NCBI GenBank assembly: GCA_964644465.1
Contig: CAZXVU010000001.1
Coordinates: 7,805 to 71,804 of the forward strand
Origin: CAZXVU01 sp964644465
GTDB lineage: Bacteria; Chlamydiota; Chlamydiia; Chlamydiales; SM23-39
DNA length: 64,000 nucleotides
Direction: 5' to 3'
In this document: piece by piece, positions 17,148-25,340 of the stretch
Numbering within the stretch: the first letter of the stretch is position 1
How the letters are laid out: every line of letters begins with the position of its first letter
Made by a program: the position numbers and the translations under genes
Notes under the pieces: model-generated
Seen by the model: only the letters and a program-made list of their open reading frames with translations
Told to the model about the DNA's origin: nothing
Database searches by the model: none

Positions 17148-17905
17148 TAGAGCCAGTCAGTTTTGAACCTGTTTCCAGCGTGGAGGAATTGCATAAAGAA
17201 CCTCTTCCACTCTGGAATCTGATCGGAAGAATTGAATTAGTCGGATGTACATTCATTACATCTGGGAATGTTATCTCAGGCTGGGTCAAAAAAAAGAAAT
17301 CGATGACGAGTCCAGTATCGTATCCTGGTTCAGGCTTCTCTTCTCTTCCAACTCAATTTTCATCTGAAACATTCGAGGAAGCAAAAGTTCCCACAAGGGC
17401 GACTCAAGATATTCCACGGATGCTTCCTGCAGAAGCGCAGAGACCTCTTGACCCTGCGGCTCCAGCAGCTGCACATGTTAGAAATCTATTCGAAGAGCTT
17501 AAATGTACTGAAGACGACCAGGATCATATCCATTTTATCATTACAGGGCTGGCGAATGGCGAATATATTTCCAAAGGGATAGAAATGCATCAAAGAGGGG
17601 CTAAAATTGAAACCCTCCATCCATTCCGTTTCTTGTGGACGATTTTTTCTAACCCCGATCTAAAAAAACTGATGCCCATTGTGTTCAGTGGTTGGATAAC
17701 AAGGACCGGATTCATGACTGGCGTGAACCGGGGAATGGGACGAGAAACTCCCAGAAAGAACCTAGAGCAATTGCAGCCTTATTTGGAGGGCTTTGCCTTT
17801 TCTGTGGGGACGACAGCTGAAGCAATTAGGCCATTGATCCTCGAAGGTGCGCAGAGGCGTGATTGGAGGAAGTTTGTGAACCATTTGATTGAAATACCTT
17901 CTTAA
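17144..17905 (+). CDS. Hypothetical protein (paralogous pair, second)
   Basis: 253 residues from GTG 17144, which overlaps the previous stop as GTGA and so is probably translated by coupling; ATG 17303 is an alternative start. Residues about 110-253 form the domain shared with the previous gene (IHFIITGLANGEYISKG, LHPFRFLWTIFSNPDLKK, RDWRKFVNHLIE). The first ~105 residues are Ser/Pro/Thr-rich and probably disordered. No signal peptide is seen, unlike its partner. The 3' end overlaps the convergent glycosyltransferase gene by 80 bp. Confidence 0.7.
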   Translation: MIEPVSFEPVSSVEELHKEPLPLWNLIGRIELVGCTFITSGNVISGWVKKKKSMTSPVSYPGSGFSSLPTQFSSETFEEAKVPTRATQDIPRMLPAEAQRPLDPAAPAAAHVRNLFEELKCTEDDQDHIHFIITGLANGEYISKGIEMHQRGAKIETLHPFRFLWTIFSNPDLKKLMPIVFSGWITRTGFMTGVNRGMGRETPRKNLEQLQPYLEGFAFSVGTTAEAIRPLILEGAQRRDWRKFVNHLIEIPS

Positions 17906-19202
17906 TATGTGGTTCGATCATCTCTGGAGTGACAATTTTAGCTCCTCGTACTTTCTGTAGATAGAGAGCATTGGCAGCTTCCCATCCAGGTATTCCTTTT
18001 AACAAATCTTCGATCGGCAAATCCCCTTTAATATTAGGGTTTCTTGCCTCGGAATGGATCCAAATTTCTCCATTTCCAACACACATCAACTCCATGGCTG
18101 TTTGTCCTCCGGCGCGGGTACAAGTCATATCGCTGCGGTAAAAGAGAGGAGCAATCGCCTCATCGTTTTGAAAGGAAAAAGGAATGACAGAAAAATGGGA
18201 TGGATGATCTTGGATTCGACTCACGTAATCGGACACTTTTCGGAAAAGACTCTGTTCATCAGGTCGATGATCTGCACAGAAAACAAACAAGTGAATTCTT
18301 TTTCCGCTTTCTTCTCTAGCAATTTGTAAGATCTTTTTCACGTAGTTGAACGTGGCTTCGCTTGCGGGCTGAGAGCCGAGAAGAATGGTCAAGACGGTAT
18401 CTTGCGGAGCGATCGTGAATTCTATTTCTTCATTGGTAATCCGACCTTTAGCAAAGCCTTTTTCATAACTTTTGCGCATGAGATGGATTTCGTCGCTACT
18501 TTTCGTCTTGAGCTTCAAGACCATTGGATCTACGGCTTTTGATTTATTCTTAAATTTTAAAAACGTCTGGCGTACATAGACGTCTTCGTAAAGGATCTCT
18601 TGTTCGGAAAGTTTACAATTCGACTGCCAAAATTCTTCTGCTGTTTGCCCTTCTTCTAAAAGAGGCGCCACTGTGACCAATCGAATCAGCTTTCGATTCT
18701 TTTTAGAAAGGGCTTTAATAGGCCAGAAAAAATGGGTCGCTTTTTTTGTCGGAAGATCTACAAGTACCTTGTGCAGTTGGATTTGTTTCTTGGCTCTCCG
18801 ATTGTAAACTCTTAAGGCGGTTAAAATTGCCGACGTACCCATATTCTGAGTGTCGATGATCATATCCACCTCTTCTTTGTAAAAGGTATACAAAGCAGAA
18901 ATGAAAAAATTCGGCCAAAAAATCTTATCTATTAAAAGCTGTCCCCAAACACAAAAAGACTGGAAGGCGACGATCCCTTTGATTTGTGAACCGTTCCAGC
19001 AAAAAATGAAGAATTTCCCTGCAGATTTCCAGATCCAATCCCTAAAAACATCTCTCCGCACAATTTGCAGATCAGGATCTCTCGCTCTAGCCTCTTGCTC
19101 TTTAGCGTTGGCGGCTTGGATCAACCCCCCGCCTCCTGAGCATGTAATAATGAGGAGTTTTTTTGGTTTGTTGCGGCTAGATTCTGAAAACGCCATGTCC
19201 AC
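17826..19202 (-). CDS. MurG/MGDG-synthase-like GT-B glycosyltransferase
   Basis: 458 residues. The N-terminal LLIITCSGGGGLIQAANAKEQEA resembles the acceptor-side glycine loop of GT28 enzymes, and CTRAGGQTAMELM (about 361-373) matches the RAGG-x-T-x-x-E donor-nucleotide site of MurG and monogalactosyldiacylglycerol synthases. The middle includes VDMIIDTQNMGTSAI. It probably transfers a sugar from a UDP-sugar to a lipid or another acceptor at the inner membrane. It lacks the overall pattern of MurG itself, so a house-keeping MurG is unlikely. The 3' end overlaps the convergent gene by 80 bp. Confidence 0.65.
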   Translation of the reverse strand: MDMAFSESSRNKPKKLLIITCSGGGGLIQAANAKEQEARARDPDLQIVRRDVFRDWIWKSAGKFFIFCWNGSQIKGIVAFQSFCVWGQLLIDKIFWPNFFISALYTFYKEEVDMIIDTQNMGTSAILTALRVYNRRAKKQIQLHKVLVDLPTKKATHFFWPIKALSKKNRKLIRLVTVAPLLEEGQTAEEFWQSNCKLSEQEILYEDVYVRQTFLKFKNKSKAVDPMVLKLKTKSSDEIHLMRKSYEKGFAKGRITNEEIEFTIAPQDTVLTILLGSQPASEATFNYVKKILQIAREESGKRIHLFVFCADHRPDEQSLFRKVSDYVSRIQDHPSHFSVIPFSFQNDEAIAPLFYRSDMTCTRAGGQTAMELMCVGNGEIWIHSEARNPNIKGDLPIEDLLKGIPGWEAANALYLQKVRGAKIVTPEMIEPHIKKVFQSNGSQTSSNHASAHLRGSMA

Positions 19203-19261
19203 TCGCAGTGTAAGTCCCTGTAATTTTCTATCTAAAGGAGGAATAAATGTCTGTCAATCGG

Positions 19262-19294
19262 GAAAAAAACCCAAGAACTTTTCATCCTTGGGTT
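19262..19294 (-). terminator. Rho-independent terminator of the DUF1761 gene
   Basis: On the minus strand an 8-bp perfect stem (AACCCAAG / CTTGGGTT, 19268-19275 with 19287-19294) is followed by a run of seven T (complement of 19263-19269), just downstream of the stop at 19306. Confidence 0.8.
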
Positions 19295-19305
19295 CCATTC
19301 ATCAT

Positions 19306-19698
19306 TTATGCGCCAAGTATACCGCTCATCACTAAGTAAGAGAGGAGTTTGCACCCAGTGTCAATGAGAAAAAGCTTGATTGGAGCTTTGCACCAGATCA
19401 CGCAGGAAATTTGTGTGGTGGCTACAAATCCGAGCCATGCGAAAAAGCCAACGAACATTCCATCGGTCACTGTCGAAACGCCCAAATACATTTCGAAGAA
19501 GGCTAGAAAATAGGCTGTCACAAGAGAAACAATGAAAGCATAGATCATTGGCTTCTTCATGTCTTTCGTCATGGTCATATCGGAAAGCTTTGTCCAAGCT
19601 GGGCCGAAGAGCCATTTTGAGTACCAAAAGTAAGCAATGACCATATTCGCGACTGCAGCGACTAGCACTGGAAGCCAATAGATCGACATATCACTCAT
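19306..19698 (-). CDS. DUF1761-family membrane protein
   Basis: 130 residues with four hydrophobic helices. The N-terminal WLPVLVAAVANMVIAYFWYS followed by LFGPAWTKL is the hallmark of DUF1761 proteins, whose function is unknown. Transcribed alone and followed by a good terminator. A possible AGGAG ribosome site is the complement of about 19701-19707. Confidence 0.85.
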   Translation of the reverse strand: MSDMSIYWLPVLVAAVANMVIAYFWYSKWLFGPAWTKLSDMTMTKDMKKPMIYAFIVSLVTAYFLAFFEMYLGVSTVTDGMFVGFFAWLGFVATTQISCVIWCKAPIKLFLIDTGCKLLSYLVMSGILGA

Positions 19699-20052
19699 AT
19701 CTACTCCTATAAGGTTTTTTGGGCGAACTTGCGCACCAGAAAAAACATTATCAGGAAAACATTTTTTTCGCTTTCAAAACAAACAAATAAAAAATATGAG
19801 ATATGAATGCTGAATGCTGAGAACGTCGGGGCTTCGCCCCCGCACCCCAATGAGAACAACAAAAAAAGTCCGCAACGAAGTTTGCGGTCCGCGGCTGAGC
19901 GAGACCAAGCAAAATCGAAACGAGTGAACAGGGGCCCCAAAAAACTTAGTTTTTTTGGGGAAAGGAAGCGAGTGATTCCGAACGAACGAGACCATTCCTT
20001 GGAAAGGAAGGCGAGAGAGGAGGATCGATTTGGCGCCGGTCTCCCACAGCCC
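19699..20052. repeat. Gene-free 350-bp spacer with a cluster of hairpins
   Basis: Contains GGGGC-TTC-GCCCC (19828-19840) followed by CCCCGCACCCC, as in other repeats of this window; CCGCAA/TTGCGG (19870-19875 with 19882-19887); a perfect 10-bp stem CCCCAAAAAA/TTTTTTGGGG (19935-19944 with 19951-19960); and a TTCCTT/AAGGAA stem near 19996-20009. Words such as GCGAG, CGAGTGA and GAACGAG recur between the hairpins. Frames across it are low-complexity and not credible genes. Confidence 0.7.
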
Positions 20053-21978
20053 TTAATTCATGACAAAGTCATGAAAGTTGAGGATTTGCGTAATGATTTG
20101 GGGTTTAGGGACCTCTCGACTAATCGGCAACACCTTTTTCGCAAGCTGATGAGGCAGGACGAAATCGAGGAGGCGGTTTCTGCCGATGGGAAGGTTCGTG
20201 AAGCGGAAGTCTGCTGGAAGAGGAGAAAAATCTTGCATGCCGTTGCATCTTTCCATAAGGCGCTCTTCAAGGCGTACGATGGCAGAGAGTGCGGTGTTCA
20301 AAACAAAGGAAGAGCAGATCTGCTGCTTGCTCAAGTTGCGGTGTTCCATGGCATGGTTATCGAATAGGCCGTAGCCGATGCTCATCGCAGCCAATACTTG
20401 TTTGATAGGAGGATTGTGAAATTGCGCGAGAAGATCTTTATTGGTGTGGATATTGTGAGTGATCTCTGCGTAAATTCTTTCGACTTCTTGTTCCCAGTCG
20501 TGACCTAGTCTTTGCGCAAGGATTTCTTTTCCTTCTTCGGATATCGATTTTGTGAAGTCGAGCTCGAACGTTTTAAAAGCATAATCGCCGATCGAGCGTC
20601 GGTGCATCACATGATGGCCATGATACATGTGAGAAAGCCAATTTTGGCCTTGATGGCGGACAGCTAAGGCTGTGTGAACTAAAGGCCATTTGAGGAGCCG
20701 ATAGAGGAATTTACGAAGAGCTCCTCCTGGCCAGTTAAGATAGGCATCTGCATTCGGATAATCGTAAAAAACAGCAGATCCGCTTCGGGTAGGCTGCTCT
20801 CGTTCCGCTCTTTCCAGTACGGTTCTCATAAAATGATCTGCTCGAGCGGCGGTTTCGACAAGGAGATGTTGACTCGGTGTGCCGATGGCTTCCAATTGAG
20901 CAAACTTTTCATGAAGGCGGGATAAGCTTTCTACTTTTTTGATTTCTTTGAGGCTTAAACGTTCTTCTCTAGCTGTTGGCTGATTTGCTAAGATCCGCGC
21001 TTCGAGAGTCCGAACCTTTTCCATGACTTCTATATATTCTTCTGACTGGCCGATCTTATATGTAAGGTCGAGGACAAGTTCTAGAGCTTGTTTGGAAATC
21101 GTCAAATGCTGAGAATCGGCATACTTCATCAGACGGCGGTTCAATTCGAGATTTCCTTGGGCTTCATCTAAAAAGCGCCTGAGACGTTTTGCATCCATTC
21201 CTTCTGCCTGGCCGCCATGAGCCAATTTATAGGTAAGGATTTCGAGGGCGCGGATTTCATTTCTTGCTAGGGCGTTATCAGGGAGAGCTTTTAAAGCATT
21301 TCTTTCGTGGATTTGGAGAGAACCTAAATAATGAGTCAAAAGTTCTGCATCCAAAACACGCACGTCGATCTGTCTTAAAGCAGAGATTTCTTCGAGAAGG
21401 GCAAATGGCTTAAATCTTGCGATACCGCGATACCTTCTTAATTCTTCGATCCATGCCAACAATTCAGCAGGTGTGAGCTGCTCTCCTTTCTCAACAATTT
21501 GATCGCACCGATTGGCTAATGTGGGTAGTTTTCGTTTAATTTCTTGAGCGATTTGTTGAACGAGCTGGGTGCAGTGAGTCGCTAAACGAATTTTCTCTCT
21601 ATCCAAATACTCAGCCGGATCGCTATGGAGCGCCAGATCAAGAAGAAGCGGATCCATGAGTTTTCTTGTTTGGATCCCTTTTTGCTCGAAACAGCTGGGC
21701 TCTAACCCCCCTTTTTTGTCTTCAATAAGAAAGCGCTGCACTAAAGAGATCGCTTTTACAGCAGTGGAATTGCCAGTTACTTGATAACGTTGGATCCGAT
21801 TATTAAAGAGCGCGCGCATTTCCTGGCTGGTATGCCAATTCGAGCTAATGCCGCAAAAAAGAGCACCTACCCAAGCGATGATCTTTTGAAAAAAATTCTT
21901 CTCTTTCCGTTCAATTTTTATTGCGGGAGCATAATCAAAATTGTGGGGAATAACAGGATTTATTCCAATAACTGCCAT
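20053..21978 (-). CDS. Large hypothetical protein with a candidate permuted papain-like domain
   Basis: 641 residues. The first ~400 are almost all predicted helix with one weak hydrophobic segment (about 29-46). The C-terminal part (about 400-641) has PLVHTALAVRH with His435 and, 120 residues later, KQQICSSFVLNTA with Cys555. The order His before Cys, with H-[TV]-[AG]-[LI]-A-V and C-S-x-F-V contexts, is that of circularly permuted NlpC/P60 (YiiX/LRAT-like) thiol hydrolases. A His-rich loop (MYHGHHVMHRR, 451-461) lies between. This is an inference from motifs; an effector role is plausible because the protein stands alone among accessory genes. Confidence 0.55.
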   Translation of the reverse strand: MAVIGINPVIPHNFDYAPAIKIERKEKNFFQKIIAWVGALFCGISSNWHTSQEMRALFNNRIQRYQVTGNSTAVKAISLVQRFLIEDKKGGLEPSCFEQKGIQTRKLMDPLLLDLALHSDPAEYLDREKIRLATHCTQLVQQIAQEIKRKLPTLANRCDQIVEKGEQLTPAELLAWIEELRRYRGIARFKPFALLEEISALRQIDVRVLDAELLTHYLGSLQIHERNALKALPDNALARNEIRALEILTYKLAHGGQAEGMDAKRLRRFLDEAQGNLELNRRLMKYADSQHLTISKQALELVLDLTYKIGQSEEYIEVMEKVRTLEARILANQPTAREERLSLKEIKKVESLSRLHEKFAQLEAIGTPSQHLLVETAARADHFMRTVLERAEREQPTRSGSAVFYDYPNADAYLNWPGGALRKFLYRLLKWPLVHTALAVRHQGQNWLSHMYHGHHVMHRRSIGDYAFKTFELDFTKSISEEGKEILAQRLGHDWEQEVERIYAEITHNIHTNKDLLAQFHNPPIKQVLAAMSIGYGLFDNHAMEHRNLSKQQICSSFVLNTALSAIVRLEERLMERCNGMQDFSPLPADFRFTNLPIGRNRLLDFVLPHQLAKKVLPISREVPKPQIITQILNFHDFVMN

Positions 21979-22121
21979 AATATACCTCTAATCGCTAACT
22001 ATTTTAAATTATCCCCGAATTAAAAGCAGATAATAATCATTTTTATAAATAAAAGTCGTGCAATGTTTAAAGGAAAATATTAAGCTATTCACCCTTGTTG
22101 AAAAAGGAAAATGATTTCTTT

Positions 22122-23006
22122 ATGGCAGCAGCAGCGATCGCCCCCCGCCCTCCATTACGGATTGAACTGGACCATGCTGAACATCTGATGCGTGCGGTGT
22201 CGGCAATCACGATCGATCCGTATAAAAGTTTTATTTACTATTTTTTCCCGATTCTTGGGGCGTTCATGTCTAGCTATGTTGAAATGCGCCGGAATGACCC
22301 GGCCCAAGTGGCCATGATGCCCGACGGCCCTAAAGAGCTCATCCTCCGAGAAATTCAAAATATTACTGACTGCGCAGGGATCCGCCGAGGAGTTGTCCCC
22401 TATTGCGGCCTCACCCATTCTTTCTATAGTCTGGGAGGGTCCCTTTCTTTGACCAAGCCCGCCCTTTTCATGCCCCATCATCATGTATTCCGGCCGGGAA
22501 AAAGCTTTTTTACTCAAGAACAGCCCGAAGAGAACTTATCTCAAGAGCTTTGGAATTTTTCAGATGATGAAACCCGGTTTTTCATCTCGCGGGAACTGGG
22601 ACATATTCTCAAGAACGATGGCCTCCTTCGCATTGCCATCAAAGTAGCTATCATTGCAGCTGTCTTTGTATTCTATGCCACTCCTTTAGGATTCGTTGGA
22701 GGAGCTGTTCTCTTTATCGCCGCCCTCGGCATGTATCTTTTTTCAGAGCGCAGTTTCCAGGCAAAAATGGATTTCATCGGCGTAGACATACTTGCTAAAC
22801 GGCTTGGAAACAACCCACGAAGAGCCACCGAAGTTGCGATCGCTGCATTGACAAAACTACAAAGACAGAACATAGAGCGGAGAGAGCAAAGCAAGCTCTG
22901 CCGCATTTACACCACAAAATCGGGGAATAATATTCTCGATTTGAACCACCCCTTTCTGACAACTCGCATTGCCCGTTTGCAAGCCTATTTAGCCACTCTT
23001 GCGTAA
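22122..23006 (+). CDS. Degenerate M48-like membrane protein
   Basis: 294 residues from ATG 22122 (AAGGA at 22104-22108 is 13 bases away; the upstream TTG adds nothing recognisable). The segment SDDETRFFISRELGHIL looks like the zinc helix of M48 metallopeptidases (HELGH) but the first His is Arg (RELGH, Arg157-His161). Two hydrophobic helices follow immediately (IAIKVAIIAAVFVFYATP, GGAVLFIAALGMYLF), as in M48B proteins, and then KMDFIGVDILAKRLG in the place of the usual ExxxD helix. Probably a catalytically dead relative. Divergent from the 641-residue gene. Confidence 0.5.
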   Translation: MAAAAIAPRPPLRIELDHAEHLMRAVSAITIDPYKSFIYYFFPILGAFMSSYVEMRRNDPAQVAMMPDGPKELILREIQNITDCAGIRRGVVPYCGLTHSFYSLGGSLSLTKPALFMPHHHVFRPGKSFFTQEQPEENLSQELWNFSDDETRFFISRELGHILKNDGLLRIAIKVAIIAAVFVFYATPLGFVGGAVLFIAALGMYLFSERSFQAKMDFIGVDILAKRLGNNPRRATEVAIAALTKLQRQNIERREQSKLCRIYTTKSGNNILDLNHPFLTTRIARLQAYLATLA

Positions 23007-23022
23007 AACGCTTGTTCGCTGT

Positions 23023-24309
23023 ATGAATCTCCATATGTTTCAATTCATTCGGAAGGAAATCCTCGCTGGCCTCTCTACTTTTTTTACGGCTGCCTATTTG
23101 ATACTCCTTTACCCACAGATTCTCAGCGAAGGTGGCATCGATTTCGGAGCAGCGTTGACGGCCACCATCCTGATTTTAGTCCTTGCTACTTTCTTTTTAG
23201 CGCTCTATGCCGATTTCCCTGCAGTGCTTGCTCCTGGATTGAGCGTAGGACCTTTTCTCATTTACTCGATCGTTCAAAAACAGCATGCAACTTGGCAAAC
23301 GGCTCTCGGCATTGTATTTTGGGTTGGCGTTGCTCTCTTTCTTCTGACTCTTTTTAGAGTGCGCCAAAAAATCCTCATCCATCTTCCTCCTGCCATCAAA
23401 TCTTCAGCGATCGCAGGTATCGGGCTTTTTTTGATTTGCGTAGGGTTGAAAGATCTGAATATCCTCATTCCAAAAACGATTTTTTTCGATTTTGGACCTA
23501 TTTTAACAGCGCCGAATGCGATTGCCTTTTTTGGACTGATTTTATTTTTTGTTCTTTACCGGTTTGGAATCTCAAGCGCTTTTCTAATCATCATCATTGC
23601 TTGCTGGATTTTAGGACTGCTCTTCGGCTTTGCCGCCTGGAAAGGGTTTGCAGCATTGCCCTCCTCTTTAGCCCCTACTTTTCTCCAACTCGATTTTTGG
23701 ACGCCTTTAAAACCTGAATGGATCGGCACGGTGATTTCTGTGCTGCTGATTGTTTTGATCGATTCCACAGCCTCTCTCACGGTTTTAGCCAAACTGGCCC
23801 ATAAAGTAGATGAGGATGGGCGGATCAAAAATATAAACCGGATCCTTCTCCCCGATGGTACCGGAAGTATGGGGGCAGCCTTACTTGGCACAGGAGCTCT
23901 TTCCTATACTTTAGAGTCTTCTTCTGGGATCAAAGCAGGAGGCCGGACTGGAATCACCGCTATCACAGCCGCTCTTTGCACTCTGCTCTGTCTGTTTCTC
24001 TACCCTCTGATTTCATCCATTCCCCTCTTTGCAACAGCTCCTGCTCTGATCGCCATTGGGATCTTTATGGCCGCAGAAGCTAAAGAGATAAAATGGCGCG
24101 ATTATACAGAATCAATCCCTGCCCTTTTTACACTCGTCACGATTCCTCTTCTGTTCAGCATTTTTCAAGGTTTTGTTTTTGGCTTTATCTCCTTTGCTCT
24201 CATGAAAGCTCTCACGGGCAGGTGGAAAGAAGTGCATCCCATCTGCTGGGGTCTCAGCATCGTCTTTGCCCTCCATCTCATCTGGACTCTCTATTCCGGA
24301 AAGTTTTAA
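23023..24309 (+). CDS. AzgA/NCS2-type purine permease
   Basis: 428 residues from ATG 23023 (ATG 23035 is an alternative; no ribosome site for either; the frame is open further up to a TTG that overlaps the previous gene). About 12-14 hydrophobic helices. The N-terminal RKEILAGLSTFFTAAYLILLYP and the ALSYTLESSSGIKAGGRTG block match the AzgA branch of the xanthine/uracil permease family, which imports adenine, hypoxanthine or guanine by proton symport. Useful to an intracellular bacterium that salvages host purines. Confidence 0.88.
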   Translation: MNLHMFQFIRKEILAGLSTFFTAAYLILLYPQILSEGGIDFGAALTATILILVLATFFLALYADFPAVLAPGLSVGPFLIYSIVQKQHATWQTALGIVFWVGVALFLLTLFRVRQKILIHLPPAIKSSAIAGIGLFLICVGLKDLNILIPKTIFFDFGPILTAPNAIAFFGLILFFVLYRFGISSAFLIIIIACWILGLLFGFAAWKGFAALPSSLAPTFLQLDFWTPLKPEWIGTVISVLLIVLIDSTASLTVLAKLAHKVDEDGRIKNINRILLPDGTGSMGAALLGTGALSYTLESSSGIKAGGRTGITAITAALCTLLCLFLYPLISSIPLFATAPALIAIGIFMAAEAKEIKWRDYTESIPALFTLVTIPLLFSIFQGFVFGFISFALMKALTGRWKEVHPICWGLSIVFALHLIWTLYSGKF

Positions 24310-24388
24310 CAAAATCAAATTGTTTTTAAATAGCAGACCGAACTAAACTATCTCGTTCTAAGATATTTTAAATATCGCAATTATTAAC

Positions 24389-25294
24389 ATGTTTTTAATT
24401 ATATTTTTCGCTACAGCCGCGATTAGTGTTCAGGCCCATTTTTTCTACCCCCAGGAAATGCTCGACTCCAATCTGAAAACGTATAGCGAAGAAGAAAAAC
24501 GAGCGATCCAGAAAGATCTATCTGTGGTTCAAAGCGTCTGTTTTCCCGAAAATCCCCAATCTAAGACTCGTCCCATTTATCTTGCCACCGCAGGGTCGCC
24601 AGGCTCTCGAAAGACCACCATTTTAGAAAAATTCCTTAAAACGCATTTGGAATATGCAGACTGCATCTATCTCGATCCAGACCCAAGAACTTTGAAGTAC
24701 ATGGTCCATACTTATATTAGCCGATCCCTTTCCCCTTTAGTTATTTCAGAGAGCAAAGATTACCTAACGGCGATCAAAAATGCCTATGAAAAATGGCGTT
24801 TCGCCTCTATGTATATCTGCTCTACCCTTCTTGAGAAGGCTTTCCTAAACCGCTATGACGTGGCGCATGGAGCTACGCTCACAGGTGAAATTGTTCCCCG
24901 TCTTCTGAATACCATCAAAGAAGCTGGTTATGAGATTACCCTCTTACTTTGCTGTGCTGAAGATGAGTTTCGCGTTCAGGCGATCAAGTACAGGAACGAA
25001 GTGCAGCGCTTCTATCAATCCTCACATGAAGATGCGGTCGCTAAGGGCAAGCTTTTTCCGCAGCGCATGGAGAGCTATTTTACCTATGCAGATAAACTTC
25101 ACTTTTTCTGGAGCGATAATCTAGAAACCCCAGAACGGCTCGCAGCCTCTTATGAAGAGGGAGAGCTCCTGATTCACGACCCTCTTGCCTGGGATTGCTT
25201 TGTCCAAAAATATGAAAAGGACCGACAAGCTCTCCTTGCCGAAGGCAAAAATCTCCCCTCATTTCAAGACTTAATAACAAAATATTTAAGTTAA
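24389..25294 (+). CDS. Exported zeta-toxin-like kinase
   Basis: 301 residues. Residues 1-16 (MFLIIFFATAAISVQA) are a signal peptide. The P-loop is GSPGSRKT (69-76; Arg in place of the usual Gly), followed by YLDPDPRTLKYM and HGATLTGEI, which resemble the zeta-toxin/UDP-GlcNAc kinase core. There is no epsilon antitoxin beside it, so it is unlikely to be a toxin-antitoxin system; with a signal peptide the activity would be outside the cytosol. A short palindrome (GATATTT-T-AAATATC, 24362-24376) lies upstream and could be regulatory. No clear ribosome site. Confidence 0.75.
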   Translation: MFLIIFFATAAISVQAHFFYPQEMLDSNLKTYSEEEKRAIQKDLSVVQSVCFPENPQSKTRPIYLATAGSPGSRKTTILEKFLKTHLEYADCIYLDPDPRTLKYMVHTYISRSLSPLVISESKDYLTAIKNAYEKWRFASMYICSTLLEKAFLNRYDVAHGATLTGEIVPRLLNTIKEAGYEITLLLCCAEDEFRVQAIKYRNEVQRFYQSSHEDAVAKGKLFPQRMESYFTYADKLHFFWSDNLETPERLAASYEEGELLIHDPLAWDCFVQKYEKDRQALLAEGKNLPSFQDLITKYLS

Positions 25295-25319
25295 TAAAGA
25301 ATTAAATTTGTGATATAAT
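25291..25319 (+). promoter_or_regulatory. Sigma-70-type promoter of the 25341 gene
   Basis: TTAATA (25291-25296), a 17-base spacer, and a perfect TATAAT (25314-25319). The -35 overlaps the stop codon of the previous gene. A CGGAG ribosome site follows at 25331-25335. Confidence 0.65.
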
Positions 25320-25340
25320 TTCCTCTAATACGGAGAAATT

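Noticed and set aside
17826..19202. Gene as the housekeeping murG
   Set aside because: Only the donor-site motif and glycine loop agree; length and the rest of the sequence differ, and no other wall genes are nearby.
19807..20367. A 186-residue plus-strand frame over the hairpin spacer
   Set aside because: It translates hairpin repeats and the antisense of a real gene; composition is not protein-like.
24389..25294. Zeta toxin as part of a toxin-antitoxin pair
   Set aside because: No epsilon-like antitoxin gene beside it, and the protein has a signal peptide.
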